Source of the DNA: Rossellomorea vietnamensis
GTDB taxonomy: Bacteria; Bacillota; Bacilli; Bacillales; Bacillaceae_B
Assembly: GCF_001305855.1 (NCBI RefSeq)
Contig: NZ_LIXZ01000014.1
Coordinates: forward strand, 40,014 to 104,013
Direction of reading: 5' to 3'
DNA: 64,000 bases
Part shown: piece by piece, positions 48,084 through 57,282 of the stretch
Layout of the letters: each line of letters opens with the position of its first letter
Position numbering within the stretch: position 1 is the stretch's first letter
The notes under the pieces: model-generated
Seen by the model: only the letters and a program-made list of their open reading frames with translations
What the model was told of the DNA's origin: nothing
Databases searched by the model: none
Program-made: the position numbers and the translations under genes

Positions 48084-49292
48084 TTACTGTCTTACAGCAG
48101 GTGCAGTGAGCGAACCATCCACCTTTTCTGCCTGCCAGTAGTACTCAGCGAATACATCAGCGAATGCCTTTGCAGTCCTCTCCAGCTCCTCAAATGTATT
48201 GTCCACCCCACCGAATTCAAGGAGCATGGCATTTCCTGAAAGATCCTGATTGAATTTACCGTTTGTGCCGCTTCCCTTTTTCGCAATGACACCGCGTGAA
48301 ATCCCTTTATATTTCGATTCCAATCGCTTATGAAGTTCGGAGGCAAGCTTCAGATTCCTTTCATAGTTCGGGTGCTCTTCCCCTACAACGAATGCAAGCT
48401 TTGCGTAGGGTTTGCCGTTGATCGTCGCGGTCGTCATGTCTCTCCTCTGTGAATCCCGGTGAATATCGACCATATACATCAAGTCTTTATTGCTGGTCAT
48501 GGCTGCCTGTACCAGCGGCCGTGACTCCTGATAAGCCGACCAATAGTTCAGTCCCTTATTGTTTAAGTGTTGAATCACATCGGTCTTATCAATGCTTGTC
48601 CCTATTCCCAGGTCCTCCAAATCACCCTTCACCATTTCCCCCACCTTTGTGACATTGATCTTGGAGTGCATGGCGGAATCCGGATTTGTCACTCCTTCCA
48701 GATAAGGAAGATAGGATTCCCTCGTATGGGTGAAGTAAAGAAGGACCGTCTTTTTATTCCCCGTGGATAATGGCGGCGCCACGTCCCCGCTCTTTTGACT
48801 GGTTTCTTTCAGATCCCCGACATTCTTGAGTGGTGCTTCATTTTCGGATTCCAGAGCTTCGGGTGGGGGGACCGATTCAATCGGCATATTCGTAAAGTCC
48901 GTCCCTTCCCCTGCCACAAGGATATCCCCGTCGAAAATCGAGAAACCCGGCAATTCACGACCGAGAAAGCTTCGGGGATCTTCGAAACTTACATTGGTGG
49001 CCACCTGAAAGAGGATGGATGAGAAGCTTGGGAGGGCCTGATCTTCTTCTTTCAAAATGTGATTAAAAGAACGGTTTTCCAGCGCCAACATTTTATATAA
49101 TGTCTCACCCTTTACACTGGAAGCCGCTTGATTCAACGAATTCGACGTTAATCTATATTCAGGATTGGAGGAAGTGAGGATACCGATCATCGAAAAAACC
49201 GAGAGCAATCCTGCAACGAAGATCAGCGTCCCTTTCAGTATCGTAGACATTTGAATGGCGATGACATAGTTAGAGGCTTTGTATGATCTCAT
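48084..49292 (-). CDS. spoIIP: Stage II sporulation protein P
   Basis: The 402-residue protein has an N-terminal membrane anchor (TLIFVAGLLSVFSMIG, about 20-38), a linker, and a peptidoglycan-hydrolase domain with zinc-ligand motifs THTRESYLP, VDIHRDS and LLEFGGVDN. SpoIIP is an amidase and endopeptidase acting with SpoIID and SpoIIM to drive engulfment. The usual histidine-rich HTHNTESY stretch reads HTRESY here. AAAGG is 8 nt before the ATG. It follows gpr after a terminator. Confidence 0.95.
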   Translation of the reverse strand: MRSYKASNYVIAIQMSTILKGTLIFVAGLLSVFSMIGILTSSNPEYRLTSNSLNQAASSVKGETLYKMLALENRSFNHILKEEDQALPSFSSILFQVATNVSFEDPRSFLGRELPGFSIFDGDILVAGEGTDFTNMPIESVPPPEALESENEAPLKNVGDLKETSQKSGDVAPPLSTGNKKTVLLYFTHTRESYLPYLEGVTNPDSAMHSKINVTKVGEMVKGDLEDLGIGTSIDKTDVIQHLNNKGLNYWSAYQESRPLVQAAMTSNKDLMYMVDIHRDSQRRDMTTATINGKPYAKLAFVVGEEHPNYERNLKLASELHKRLESKYKGISRGVIAKKGSGTNGKFNQDLSGNAMLLEFGGVDNTFEELERTAKAFADVFAEYYWQAEKVDGSLTAPAVRQ

Positions 49293-49450
49293 TCTCCCAC
49301 CCTTTCTTTTCTCTACTCTAGTACAATCTATGACATTGATAGAGATAGTAGAACTTCATGTAGTAGTCATTATGAGATGATCGGTGGAAAGTTAAACGGT
49401 GGAGTCTAGTATTTTTTTGTGACGGGAAGGGTTTTTGGGGTTCCCCACGA

Positions 49451-49488
49451 CAAAAACGCCTCGAGGTCCATAGTATCCCTCAAGGCGT
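49451..49488 (-). terminator. Terminator after gpr
   Basis: ACGCCTTGAGG and CCTCGAGGCGT pair on the minus strand and are followed by TTTTTGT. It separates gpr from spoIIP. Confidence 0.85.
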
Positions 49489-49504
49489 AATCATCTAAAT
49501 CCAT

Positions 49505-50614
49505 CTATCTCGTCTGATACCCCGTATTCGCCTGATTCACCGAATCATGCAGAGCCGCATTGAGACCGCTCGCGATGAGGTTCGCCATGTCCTCCATGAA
49601 CACATCGACTTCTTTCGGAGTCACCATCAGGTTATGGCCGATCGGAGAAAGGACTTCATGAATCAGTTTTCGTTTTTCCTGATCTTCCAAGGTACCGACG
49701 ATTCCCATGAACGTCTGTCGATGCTGTTCTTCAGGGAGGTCTTCCTCGGTCAGCTTCCTTCTTTCACCGAAGCTTAACCCAGCAGGAGCAAGCGATCTTG
49801 AGGGACGGTCACCCTCTTTCATTTCTTTCCCAAAATGTTTCAAGAGAAAATCCACGGTATCGCTGACGATTGTCACAGCATCCAGTACAGTCGGAACACC
49901 GATGGCAATGACCGGAACACCCAACGTTTCCTGATCCAGCCCTTTTCGCTTATTCCCAACCCCCGATCCCGGATGGATACCGGTATCTGATATTTGGATC
50001 GTCGCATTGACTCGTTCGATGGAGCGGGAAGCGAGGGCGTCGATGGCGATGATAAAATCGGGCTTTGATTTCTCCACCACTCCGAAAATGATATCGCTCG
50101 TTTCAATCCCTGTGAGTCCCATGACACCGGGAACGAGGGCACTGACCGGTCGATATCCTTCTTCCACCGATTCCGGCTGCAGTTCAAATAGATGTCTCGT
50201 CACGATGATGTCTTCGCATACCCTTGGACCCAATGAATCCGGGGTCACATTCCAGTTTCCGAGGCCAACGATCAAACAGCTTGCATTTTTATCGATTTTG
50301 TTATTGATCAGGAATTGATTAAATTCATTTGCGAATATTTTTTCCACCCGCTGCTGAAGCTCTGAGTCTTCCTCGCGAATGCCATGGGCCTCGATGGTCA
50401 GATAGTTTCCCGGTTTTTTACCGATTTTCTCTTCCCCTTCCGGTGTGACCGTGACGAGTGAAACCTTGACTCCATCTTCTTCTTTTTCTTTAATCATGAC
50501 ACCCTGAATGGATGACGTATCCTCCGCGTTATCACTGACGACCATTTCTCTTGCTTCCACGGCAAGATCGGTGCGTACGCAATATTTACTAAGATCGATT
50601 TCTTCTTTTTTCAT
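49505..50614 (-). CDS. gpr: Germination protease GPR
   Basis: The 369-residue aspartic-type protease degrades small acid-soluble spore proteins at germination. It is made as a zymogen in the forespore; the N-terminus [12 protein letters not shown] includes the expected processing site after a propeptide of about 16 residues. Conserved [25 protein letters not shown] (cited as [10 protein letters not shown]) and HPGSGVGN segments are intact. GGAGGTAGAGTCACA precedes the ATG. I could not find a convincing sigma-G promoter. Confidence 0.97.
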   Translation of the reverse strand: MKKEEIDLSKYCVRTDLAVEAREMVVSDNAEDTSSIQGVMIKEKEEDGVKVSLVTVTPEGEEKIGKKPGNYLTIEAHGIREEDSELQQRVEKIFANEFNQFLINNKIDKNASCLIVGLGNWNVTPDSLGPRVCEDIIVTRHLFELQPESVEEGYRPVSALVPGVMGLTGIETSDIIFGVVEKSKPDFIIAIDALASRSIERVNATIQISDTGIHPGSGVGNKRKGLDQETLGVPVIAIGVPTVLDAVTIVSDTVDFLLKHFGKEMKEGDRPSRSLAPAGLSFGERRKLTEEDLPEEQHRQTFMGIVGTLEDQEKRKLIHEVLSPIGHNLMVTPKEVDVFMEDMANLIASGLNAALHDSVNQANTGYQTR

Positions 50615-50712
50615 TGTGACTCTACCTCCAGGCTTGGGATATTATCCAGTATTTTTTTATGTTTGCCTTTTGGGCAGGTCTTCATTCACTTGTTTAATTT
50701 CGTTCTATAGTA

Positions 50713-50741
50713 TTGCAATATCACTGTCCATTTGATAAAAT
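50713..50741 (+). promoter_or_regulatory. Promoter of rpsT
   Basis: TTGCAA (50713-50718) and TAAAAT (50736-50741), 17 bp apart. A hairpin ATCGAG/CTCGAT (50772-50794) lies in the leader about 13 nt before the Shine-Dalgarno. Confidence 0.7.
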
Positions 50742-50816
50742 ATCATTTGTTCTTATTGTTTAGGAATTTAAATCGAGTCACATAGAATCTCGATCCTTTT
50801 ATAGGAGGTGACAGGA

Positions 50817-51068
50817 ATGCCAAATATCAAATCAGCTATCAAACGCGTAAAAACAAACAACGAGCGTAACGCTCAAAACGCTGCGGTAAAATCAACAATG
50901 CGTACTGCGATCAAGAAAGCAGAAGCAGCAGCGACTAACAGCGCTGATAATGCGAAAGATCTAGTAACTGAAGCGGTACGTCAATTAGACAAAGCAGCTC
51001 AAAAAGGTCTTATCCACAAAAACGCTGCAGATCGTCAAAAGTCTCGCCTAATGAAAAAAGCGAACTAA
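50817..51068 (+). CDS. rpsT: 30S ribosomal protein S20
   Basis: The 83-residue basic, helical protein starts [14 protein letters not shown] and ends KSRLMKKAN, standard S20, which binds the 5' domain of 16S rRNA early in assembly. The ATG at 50817 has AGGAGGTGACAGGA upstream; the frame also holds an ATG-like start at 50808 that overlaps that site. Single-gene unit pointing away from gpr and toward holA. Confidence 0.97.
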   Translation: MPNIKSAIKRVKTNNERNAQNAAVKSTMRTAIKKAEAAATNSADNAKDLVTEAVRQLDKAAQKGLIHKNAADRQKSRLMKKAN

Positions 51069-51071
51069 TTG

Positions 51072-51111
51072 AAAAAAACCACCGAACCAATTGGTCCGGT
51101 GGTTTTTTTTT
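51072..51111. terminator. Bidirectional terminator between rpsT and holA
   Basis: AAACCACCG..ACC pairs with GGT.CGGTGGTTT and has long A and T flanks on both sides. Confidence 0.93.
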
Positions 51112-52138
51112 ATGTAAAACTTTGATCATGAAGTTTAAACAGGAACATTTCGATCATCAGTTCTTTCTTGATCTTTCCAGTTTTGATTTCATAATCCCCC
51201 TGCGAGAGCATATCGATGATATGGGCCAGCTGCTTATCATTGAAATGCTTCGCCTGTCCTGCTGCGAGTTTCACCCTGAACGGATGCACTTTCAAAGTGG
51301 TGGCGATCTTTTGTTGTCCGTACCCTCTTCGCGAAAGCTCCTTGGTTCCATATATAAGGCGGAACTGCCCTGCGAGGATCGCAAGGATTTTAAGCGGTTC
51401 TTCGTTTTGCTTAAGCAGGTCATAATAAATCCTTAATGCCTCATCGATCTTTCTGTGAACAACTTTGTCCACTAACGTAAAAATATTTTGTTCCAACGAC
51501 CTGGCCGTCAACCGTTCGACGACTTCCACATCGATCCGGTTGGTGTCACTTGCATATAAAGAAAGCTTATCCAGTTCCTGTGTGAGCATCATCAGGTTTG
51601 TGCCTGCTAAGGTCAGCAGTAATTCGACCGCATCTTCATCGATCTGGACACTATTCCCGGCAGCACGTTCCCTTACCCAGGACTTCAGTTCCTGCTCATT
51701 CAACTTTTTGGCTTCGACAACTTCAGCACTCTTTTTTAAGGACTTGGTGATCTTTTTACGCTCGTCCAGCTTTTCATAATTCGCCGTGATGACAAGGATT
51801 GTGTACGGTGCAGGTGATTGTATGTATTGTTCAAAGCGCTTGATATTATGTTCTACTTTTTCTTTTGTTTTTTCAGCCGTCAAAAAAACGGGGTTTTGGA
51901 GTACGACGACTCTTCTTTCTCCCATGAAGGGGAAGGTTTCTGCGTCTTCTATCGCTACCTCTATCGGTGTTTCCTCCAGATCATAGCTGGAAAAATTAAA
52001 ATCCATTTCTTCTTCTGAAATGGCCCTTGAAACAATTCTTTGTTTCGTTTCATTAATAATAAATGATTCATTTCCGTAAACTAAATATATAGCGGCAAAT
52101 TGAGATTTCTCTATTTTTTTCCATGTATCAATAACCAA
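51110..52138 (-). CDS. holA: DNA polymerase III delta subunit
   Basis: The 342-residue protein is the clamp-loader delta subunit, which opens the beta clamp. Motifs FPFMGERRVVVL (clamp-binding wrench region near residue 75), SPAPYTILV and YEKLDERKK are typical, as is LKVHPFRVKLA near the C-terminus. The TTG at 52138 has GGAG exactly 9 nt upstream and gives the N-terminus VIDTWKKIE, which aligns with the B. subtilis protein; the ATG at 52153 precedes that site. Confidence 0.93.
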   Translation of the reverse strand: MVIDTWKKIEKSQFAAIYLVYGNESFIINETKQRIVSRAISEEEMDFNFSSYDLEETPIEVAIEDAETFPFMGERRVVVLQNPVFLTAEKTKEKVEHNIKRFEQYIQSPAPYTILVITANYEKLDERKKITKSLKKSAEVVEAKKLNEQELKSWVRERAAGNSVQIDEDAVELLLTLAGTNLMMLTQELDKLSLYASDTNRIDVEVVERLTARSLEQNIFTLVDKVVHRKIDEALRIYYDLLKQNEEPLKILAILAGQFRLIYGTKELSRRGYGQQKIATTLKVHPFRVKLAAGQAKHFNDKQLAHIIDMLSQGDYEIKTGKIKKELMIEMFLFKLHDQSFT

Positions 52139-52153
52139 GTCAGCACTCTCCAT

Positions 52154-52431
52154 TAAGTCTTTTCTCTACTCTATGGTAAAAAAGCTTTTTGGTTTTGGCA
52201 AGGGGTAAAGGGGACATCCCTCATATAGGACACCCCCTATATCTATATTAACGCTAACGGATAAGACCTAGGAACCTTATCCGTCAAGCGGTATTTCCTG
52301 TATTGATTAGTGTCACCACGGTCTCTCAAAGTTATGGGTGACAACTCTTGTCAGTAAAGGAAAAAGTAAAGGGAAGTATAGATTTTTCAGTAGCGTTGTT
52401 CTATACTAGAATAGAAATAGGAGGGGTAGTT
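52154..52431. other. Divergent spacer between holA and yqzM with two hairpins
   Basis: A perfect 9-bp stem ACGGATAAG/CTTATCCGT (52257-52284) with loop ACCTAGGAAC, and a smaller GGGG.TCC/GGA.CCCC stem (52210-52236), lie in this gap. No gene is seen. They could be in the holA leader. Confidence 0.45.
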
Positions 52432-52566
52432 GTGAACCAATTTGAAAAGAATGTACAATCAAAACGAAATGATGCGGTAGATTCTGGCGTCGGTTTCGGT
52501 GTTTCTTTTGGTTTCTTTGCCGTAATGTTCATTATTGCAACAGTTATCAAAATGATCGGCTCTTAA
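52432..52566 (+). CDS. yqzM: Small membrane protein YqzM
   Basis: The 44-residue protein begins NQFEKNVQSKRNDAVDSGVG and continues into one membrane segment ending IKMIGS. It matches YqzM in length and sequence, in the same place between holA and comEC. The GTG at 52432 is preceded by AGGAGGGG; the frame extends upstream to 52348 without a better start. Function unknown. Confidence 0.92.
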   Translation: MNQFEKNVQSKRNDAVDSGVGFGVSFGFFAVMFIIATVIKMIGS

Positions 52567-52718
52567 TGAAAAATAGGAGGCAGGCCTGAAAGATTCCGGT
52601 TACTTCAATTTCCATATATGGTACTGACTGTATCATAAAGATGGTTTGAAGGCGCCTGATTCTTCCTCTATGGGTCTGCCCCTTTTTCATTAGCGCTTAA
52701 TTTGTTTTGTTCTACATC

Positions 52719-54995
52719 CTATGGCCGGTGGGCTGAAAACGTTCCTGTTTTATCCCAAAATCGATAGGTGATTGCCCCGTTCACAGCCGTACTATAAATC
52801 GTCACTCCCCTTACCTTTAATCGCTCCACTACTTCAGGGTGGGGGTGTCCGAAACGATTGGTTTCTCCAGCAGAGATCACCGCCACATCGGGGTCCGTTT
52901 CATCGAGGAACGCTTCCGATGTACTCGTCCTGCTGCCATGATGACCGACTTTCAACACATCCACAGGCAGATCGAATGTCTGAACGAACTCCCTTTCCCC
53001 TTCCTTCTCGAGATCCCCTGTAAACAACCATTTCTTTGATCCGATTACACCGTATAGAACAATGGAGTCATTATTCCCTGCATAATCAGCATCAAGGGGG
53101 GATACGATATGAAGCCCATCACGGTCTCCACGCCATCTTTCCGGATACATCACTTCTTTGACGGAGATCTTTTTTTCCTGAGCCAGTTTGACCATCCTAT
53201 CCACCTCCACCTTCTCCCGGCTGCCGGGACTAATCAAGAGTTCCCCGACTTTCATTTCGTTTAATACCGCTTCCGCTCCCCCTATATGATCAAGATCTCC
53301 ATGAGTTAAAATCAATGCATCGATGGAAGTGATTCCTTTGCTTTTTAAAAAAGGCACCACAATGTCCTCCCCTACAGAAAAACGGTTCATTTTCTCCTCC
53401 CATTTTTCTTTCGGAAACGGCACCTCCCCTCCTGCATCAATCAAATATGTGCCATGGTTGTAAGGAAGATCGATCAGGGTCGCATCTCCCTGCCCAACAT
53501 CAATGAAGACAATTTCTCCATAGGGATGGTAGTTATTCAAGAAGAGATGAATAACGGTGAAAAGAAAAAGCCAACCGGTGGAAAGATATTTCCTCCTCTC
53601 TAAACCAACGAATGCAAAATAAATAAGAATGAGATACCCGAGCAGAAAAACAAAATTCGGCCTCCCCATGATCAAGGTGCTAAATGGAAAAGAAGCAACG
53701 GCAGAGGATAACCATTGAATCCCTTCCAGCAGAATTTCATAAGGGATCATGGACCATCCAGCCGATCCCACTGAAGTGACGAGATAGGTGATGATGGCCA
53801 TCGGAAGGATGATAATGGAAAAAAGCGGGACATATAGGAGATTAGTCAGAAAGCCGATCAATGAGAACTCATAGAAATGATAGATCACGAAGGGGATGGA
53901 AGATAATTGGGCCACCACCGTGACGGTGACCATTTGTTTGAAGGAAGAAGATGCCTGTAAAATGGTCCGGGAAGAAAGCACAAGTGAGAAACTGACGGCG
54001 AATGAGAGCTGAAATCCCACATTGTAAACCAAGAAAGGTTCGTATAAGACAATGAGCAGGAACACTGCGGCGAGGCTATCGATTACACCGATATTCCGGG
54101 AGGTCTTTTTGCCGAGAATGAGGATGATCAGCATGAAGGAAGCCCGTACAACAGAAGGAGAGCCGCCCGTCATGACGATATAGCACAGGAGAAACATGAT
54201 CCCTGTCCATGATGCCGCTTCCCTCGTCAGGCCAATCCTTAATAAACAATAATGAAGCATCGCAAACAAAAGTCCCACATGAAGACCTGAAATGGCAAGG
54301 AGATGAACGACCCCGAGCTCCCTGAATGCCTTCATGGCATCCTCTGCAATCATCCCTGTCTCGCCGAACAGTAATGCCTGAGTGATGCCAACCGTTGCAG
54401 GGGGAAACTCCTGTTCAATTCTTTTCAACCCATGAAACCTGAGCTGTGTAAGGGCATGTTTCCAAGAGCTTCGGTCCAAACATCCTTCAAATTCCTGTAT
54501 CTCAAGGACCCAATATACCCCTTGATGGGACAGATAGTCTTTATAGTTGAATGAATTGGGATTTTTGCCCGGCCGGGGTTCTGCCAACTGTCCTTTAACA
54601 TTGCAAACAAAACCGGGATTTACTTTTGAAAATTTCCGTTTTTCCTCTTCGGTATCAAAATAATAGCGAATCAGGATTTTCTCATTCTTCACTTTCGCAA
54701 ATGAAACAAATGAGTTGCCGTCAATGGTGGGGATTTCATCTATAAATACTCCATGGATGGTAGGTTCAGATTGCGGGGTAAGAGTTGATTTCTGGTTTTT
54801 CTCTTGTACAAGGGCATGAAAGAAGGAAGCGATTACCAGTAGGAATGAAATGAAAAGGATGGTACGGGGCATTCTTCTCAGGAAAAGTGAAAGGAAGAGG
54901 ATAACAAGGACGACAGCACCCCAAAGGAGTTGAAGTGCCAGCAATGTCCCTGATAGAACCGATAACGCCAAATAAATGCATAAGCCTCTACTCAA
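52719..54995 (-). CDS. comEC: Competence DNA channel ComEC
   Basis: The 758-residue protein imports single-stranded DNA in natural transformation. It has N-terminal membrane segments, a soluble OB-type domain (about 60-185), the competence domain with at least seven membrane helices (HLLAISGLHVG near 230) and a C-terminal metallo-beta-lactamase domain (THGDLDHIGG near 585; GHHGSRTSTS near 695) that may be the nuclease acting on the second strand. The TTG start overlaps comEB by 8 bp and lacks a clear ribosome binding site, suggesting translational coupling. Confidence 0.94.
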   Translation of the reverse strand: MSRGLCIYLALSVLSGTLLALQLLWGAVVLVILFLSLFLRRMPRTILFISFLLVIASFFHALVQEKNQKSTLTPQSEPTIHGVFIDEIPTIDGNSFVSFAKVKNEKILIRYYFDTEEEKRKFSKVNPGFVCNVKGQLAEPRPGKNPNSFNYKDYLSHQGVYWVLEIQEFEGCLDRSSWKHALTQLRFHGLKRIEQEFPPATVGITQALLFGETGMIAEDAMKAFRELGVVHLLAISGLHVGLLFAMLHYCLLRIGLTREAASWTGIMFLLCYIVMTGGSPSVVRASFMLIILILGKKTSRNIGVIDSLAAVFLLIVLYEPFLVYNVGFQLSFAVSFSLVLSSRTILQASSSFKQMVTVTVVAQLSSIPFVIYHFYEFSLIGFLTNLLYVPLFSIIILPMAIITYLVTSVGSAGWSMIPYEILLEGIQWLSSAVASFPFSTLIMGRPNFVFLLGYLILIYFAFVGLERRKYLSTGWLFLFTVIHLFLNNYHPYGEIVFIDVGQGDATLIDLPYNHGTYLIDAGGEVPFPKEKWEEKMNRFSVGEDIVVPFLKSKGITSIDALILTHGDLDHIGGAEAVLNEMKVGELLISPGSREKVEVDRMVKLAQEKKISVKEVMYPERWRGDRDGLHIVSPLDADYAGNNDSIVLYGVIGSKKWLFTGDLEKEGEREFVQTFDLPVDVLKVGHHGSRTSTSEAFLDETDPDVAVISAGETNRFGHPHPEVVERLKVRGVTIYSTAVNGAITYRFWDKTGTFSAHRP

Positions 54996-55548
54996 AAAGC
55001 TTTATGTATTCTTGCTCATAATAGTGAAGCTTATCCTCCGAAACTCCCTGCTGCCTCAAATCCTCTATCAATCGAATCATGAGCGTTGCTTTTTCCTTGT
55101 GTTTTACATCGATACTGCTTTCCTGGAAAGGCACTTTTTCCACATGGACGTCTGCCTTTTCGAACAGTTCGATGGCGTATGGATGATTTTTATAATCTTT
55201 TGCATAGTAAACCGTTTTGATACCTGCCTGAATGAGTGCTTTACAGCATTGAAGGCAAGGGAAGTGAGTGACGTATATGTCCGCATTCTCAGTCCCTACC
55301 CCGAACTTCGAACATTGCAGGAGTGCATTCATTTCTGCATGGATGGTCCTCACACAGTGATTGTCAATGACATAGCACCCTTCATCTATACAATGATCTC
55401 CGCCGGCTATGGAGCCATTATACCCTCCTGCAATGATCCGCTTATCCCGGACGATGGTTGCTCCCACCGCCAATCTCGTACACGTGCTGCGGAGGGCAAG
55501 CAGTTGACTTTGAGCCATGAAATATTGATGCCACGCAATTCTTTCCAT
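54988..55548 (-). CDS. comEB: ComE operon protein 2, dCMP deaminase family
   Basis: The 186-residue protein has a complete zinc deaminase site: HAEMNALLQC (catalytic Glu) and FPCLQCCKALI. It resembles dCMP deaminase, yielding dUMP for thymidylate synthesis; in B. subtilis it is not needed for DNA uptake but is linked to ComGA localisation. The ATG at 55548 is 6 nt after AGGGAGA; the other ATG at 55554 is too close. It lies between comEA and comEC. Confidence 0.93.
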   Translation of the reverse strand: MERIAWHQYFMAQSQLLALRSTCTRLAVGATIVRDKRIIAGGYNGSIAGGDHCIDEGCYVIDNHCVRTIHAEMNALLQCSKFGVGTENADIYVTHFPCLQCCKALIQAGIKTVYYAKDYKNHPYAIELFEKADVHVEKVPFQESSIDVKHKEKATLMIRLIEDLRQQGVSEDKLHYYEQEYIKLFE

Positions 55549-55625
55549 CCCCATTCTCCCTTCTCTTGTTTTCGATTTAGTTTAATGCTTGTTTAAGTGT
55601 ATAAAGACTTCCTGCATTTCGTCAA

Positions 55626-56258
55626 TCATTGGACAAAAATATGTTCTTGTAATTTATCGAAGGTTTTATCTCCAATTCCTGAAATTTTTGTTATTTCTTC
55701 AATGGATTTAAACGGACCATTTTCTTCACGGTATTGGATAATGGTGGCGGCTTTCGATGGTCCTATTCCAGGAAGGGTTTCGAATTCGGCTTCTGAGGCT
55801 GTATTGATATTGAGTTTATCCTCTCCTGATCCTGCCCCTGAAGAAACTGGGGCAGGAAGTGACTGAGGCATTGTTTCCATTTCTCCGATTTTCGGGACAT
55901 AGATCATCATTTCGTCCGTAACTTTGACGGCGAGATTCATCAATTTTTTGTCGGCATCCTTTGTGAATCCCCCGGCCCTGTCGATGACAAACTTAAGCCT
56001 GTCACCCTGCCTCACTTCATAAAGACCGGGGTTTACCACCTCTCCCTTTACGTCCACATACACTTTTTCAGGACTCTTTGCTGTCTCTGTTTCAGGATTT
56101 TCAGGATTTATTGGTTTTTCTACTTCTGCTGCTGCAGTGAAGGAAGGTTCTTCAACGGGAGGCTCGTCCGCTTTTTTCAATATATACCCAATCAGGATAA
56201 CGGCACAAATCGCGAGGGACACAAGAATCGTTCGGTACTTTTCAATTAAGGACTGCAT
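55626..56258 (-). CDS. comEA: Competence DNA receptor ComEA
   Basis: The 210-residue protein has a single N-terminal membrane anchor (about 11-27), a linker, an SLBB-like domain (VYVDVKGEVVNPGLYEV, cited as VKGEVVNPGLYEV) and two helix-hairpin-helix motifs with NTASEAEFETLPGIG (cited as LPGIGPSKA) and ISGIGDKTF. It binds double-stranded DNA outside the membrane. The ATG at 56258 follows GAGGTGATTTCC; the longer frame to 56396 runs antisense through comER's start. First gene of comEA-EB-EC. Confidence 0.95.
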   Translation of the reverse strand: MQSLIEKYRTILVSLAICAVILIGYILKKADEPPVEEPSFTAAAEVEKPINPENPETETAKSPEKVYVDVKGEVVNPGLYEVRQGDRLKFVIDRAGGFTKDADKKLMNLAVKVTDEMMIYVPKIGEMETMPQSLPAPVSSGAGSGEDKLNINTASEAEFETLPGIGPSKAATIIQYREENGPFKSIEEITKISGIGDKTFDKLQEHIFVQ

Positions 56259-56337
56259 GGAAATCACCTCTGGTGGAATATTCGTTGCAAGGAATTCATA
56301 AGTTTTAGGAGAGAGTGTGATAGAAGGAGGGCTGAAC

Positions 56338-57159
56338 ATGAAATTAGGTATCATCGGAACGGGAAACATGGGGAAAATCATCATTGAAGCTTTCATTGAA
56401 TCAAAAGCGATTTCTCCTTCACATCTTCATATTACGAATCGTTCATTAAAAAAAGCCGAGGATATAAAAGAGAAATACCGCAGCGTGAATGTCGTCCATT
56501 CAAATGAAGAAGTCATTTCTTCGTCTGATCTAGTCTTCATCTGCGTTAAACCGCATGATGTGTATGACGTGATCCAGGAGAGTAAGAAGAGCTTCACGAA
56601 GGATAAATGTGTCGTTTCCATAACAAGCCCGGTAAGTGTGGACCAGTTGCAATCCTTATTACCCTGTTCTTGCGCACGATTCATTCCAAGTATCACGAAC
56701 CGCGCATTGAGCGGTGTGTCCCTTCTGACGTATGGAAGTCAATGTTCAGATAAATGGAGAAGGGATTTAACGAAGCTGGCCAGGAATATCTCAACACCTG
56801 TCGAGATTGATGAAAATGTAACTCGGGTAGCGTCTGATATTGTCAGCTGCGGGCCGGCTTTTTTCAGCTATGTGACCCAGCGATTCATCAATGCGGCAGT
56901 GGAAGTTACGGAGATAGATCAGGAAACAGCAACTGTCCTCGCTTCTGAAATGCTGGTTGGTCTTGGGGACCTGCTGAAAAAGAACATCTATACGTTACCT
57001 ACACTTCAAGAAAAAGTTTGTGTAAAAGGAGGGGTAACCGGGATAGGGATTTCTGTCATGGAAAGGGAATTGGGAGATGTTTTCGAGAAACTGTTCGAAG
57101 CCACACAAGAAAAATTCGTGGATGATATTGAAGGAACCAAATCACAATTCGGGGTCTAG
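56338..57159 (+). CDS. comER: ComER, pyrroline-5-carboxylate reductase-like protein
   Basis: The 273-residue protein starts with a Rossmann nucleotide-binding loop GIIGTGNMGK and has the helical C-terminal dimerisation domain of ProC, including GGVTGIG near residue 238. In B. subtilis ComER is not needed for competence but lies divergent to comEA; in other Bacillus it affects sporulation. GAAGGAGG lies 7 nt before the ATG at 56338. The 79-bp spacer shared with comEA holds no clear ComK box. Confidence 0.92.
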   Translation: MKLGIIGTGNMGKIIIEAFIESKAISPSHLHITNRSLKKAEDIKEKYRSVNVVHSNEEVISSSDLVFICVKPHDVYDVIQESKKSFTKDKCVVSITSPVSVDQLQSLLPCSCARFIPSITNRALSGVSLLTYGSQCSDKWRRDLTKLARNISTPVEIDENVTRVASDIVSCGPAFFSYVTQRFINAAVEVTEIDQETATVLASEMLVGLGDLLKKNIYTLPTLQEKVCVKGGVTGIGISVMERELGDVFEKLFEATQEKFVDDIEGTKSQFGV

Positions 57160-57241
57160 AAAGGACTCCTTTTTTACATTCGACATAAATTGATTTTTTC
57201 CTTCTTTTTTCTAACATTTTCAACCTGTTGGTAACAAAGTT

Positions 57242-57282
57242 AAGCCGGATCATTCCATTTTGGAGATAATCCGGCTTTTTTT
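57242..57282 (+). terminator. Terminator after comER
   Basis: AAGCCGGAT and ATCCGGCTT pair around an 18-nt loop and are followed by seven T on the plus strand. The stop of yqeM lies directly against its right side. Confidence 0.88.

Noticed and set aside
50615..50710. Sigma-G promoter of gpr
   Set aside because: A CATAAAA hexamer is present, but the only -35-like TGAATG is 21 bp away, too far for a confident call.
56259..56337. ComK box in the comEA-comER spacer
   Set aside because: No AAAA-N5-TTTT pair with suitable spacing is visible in the 79 bp.
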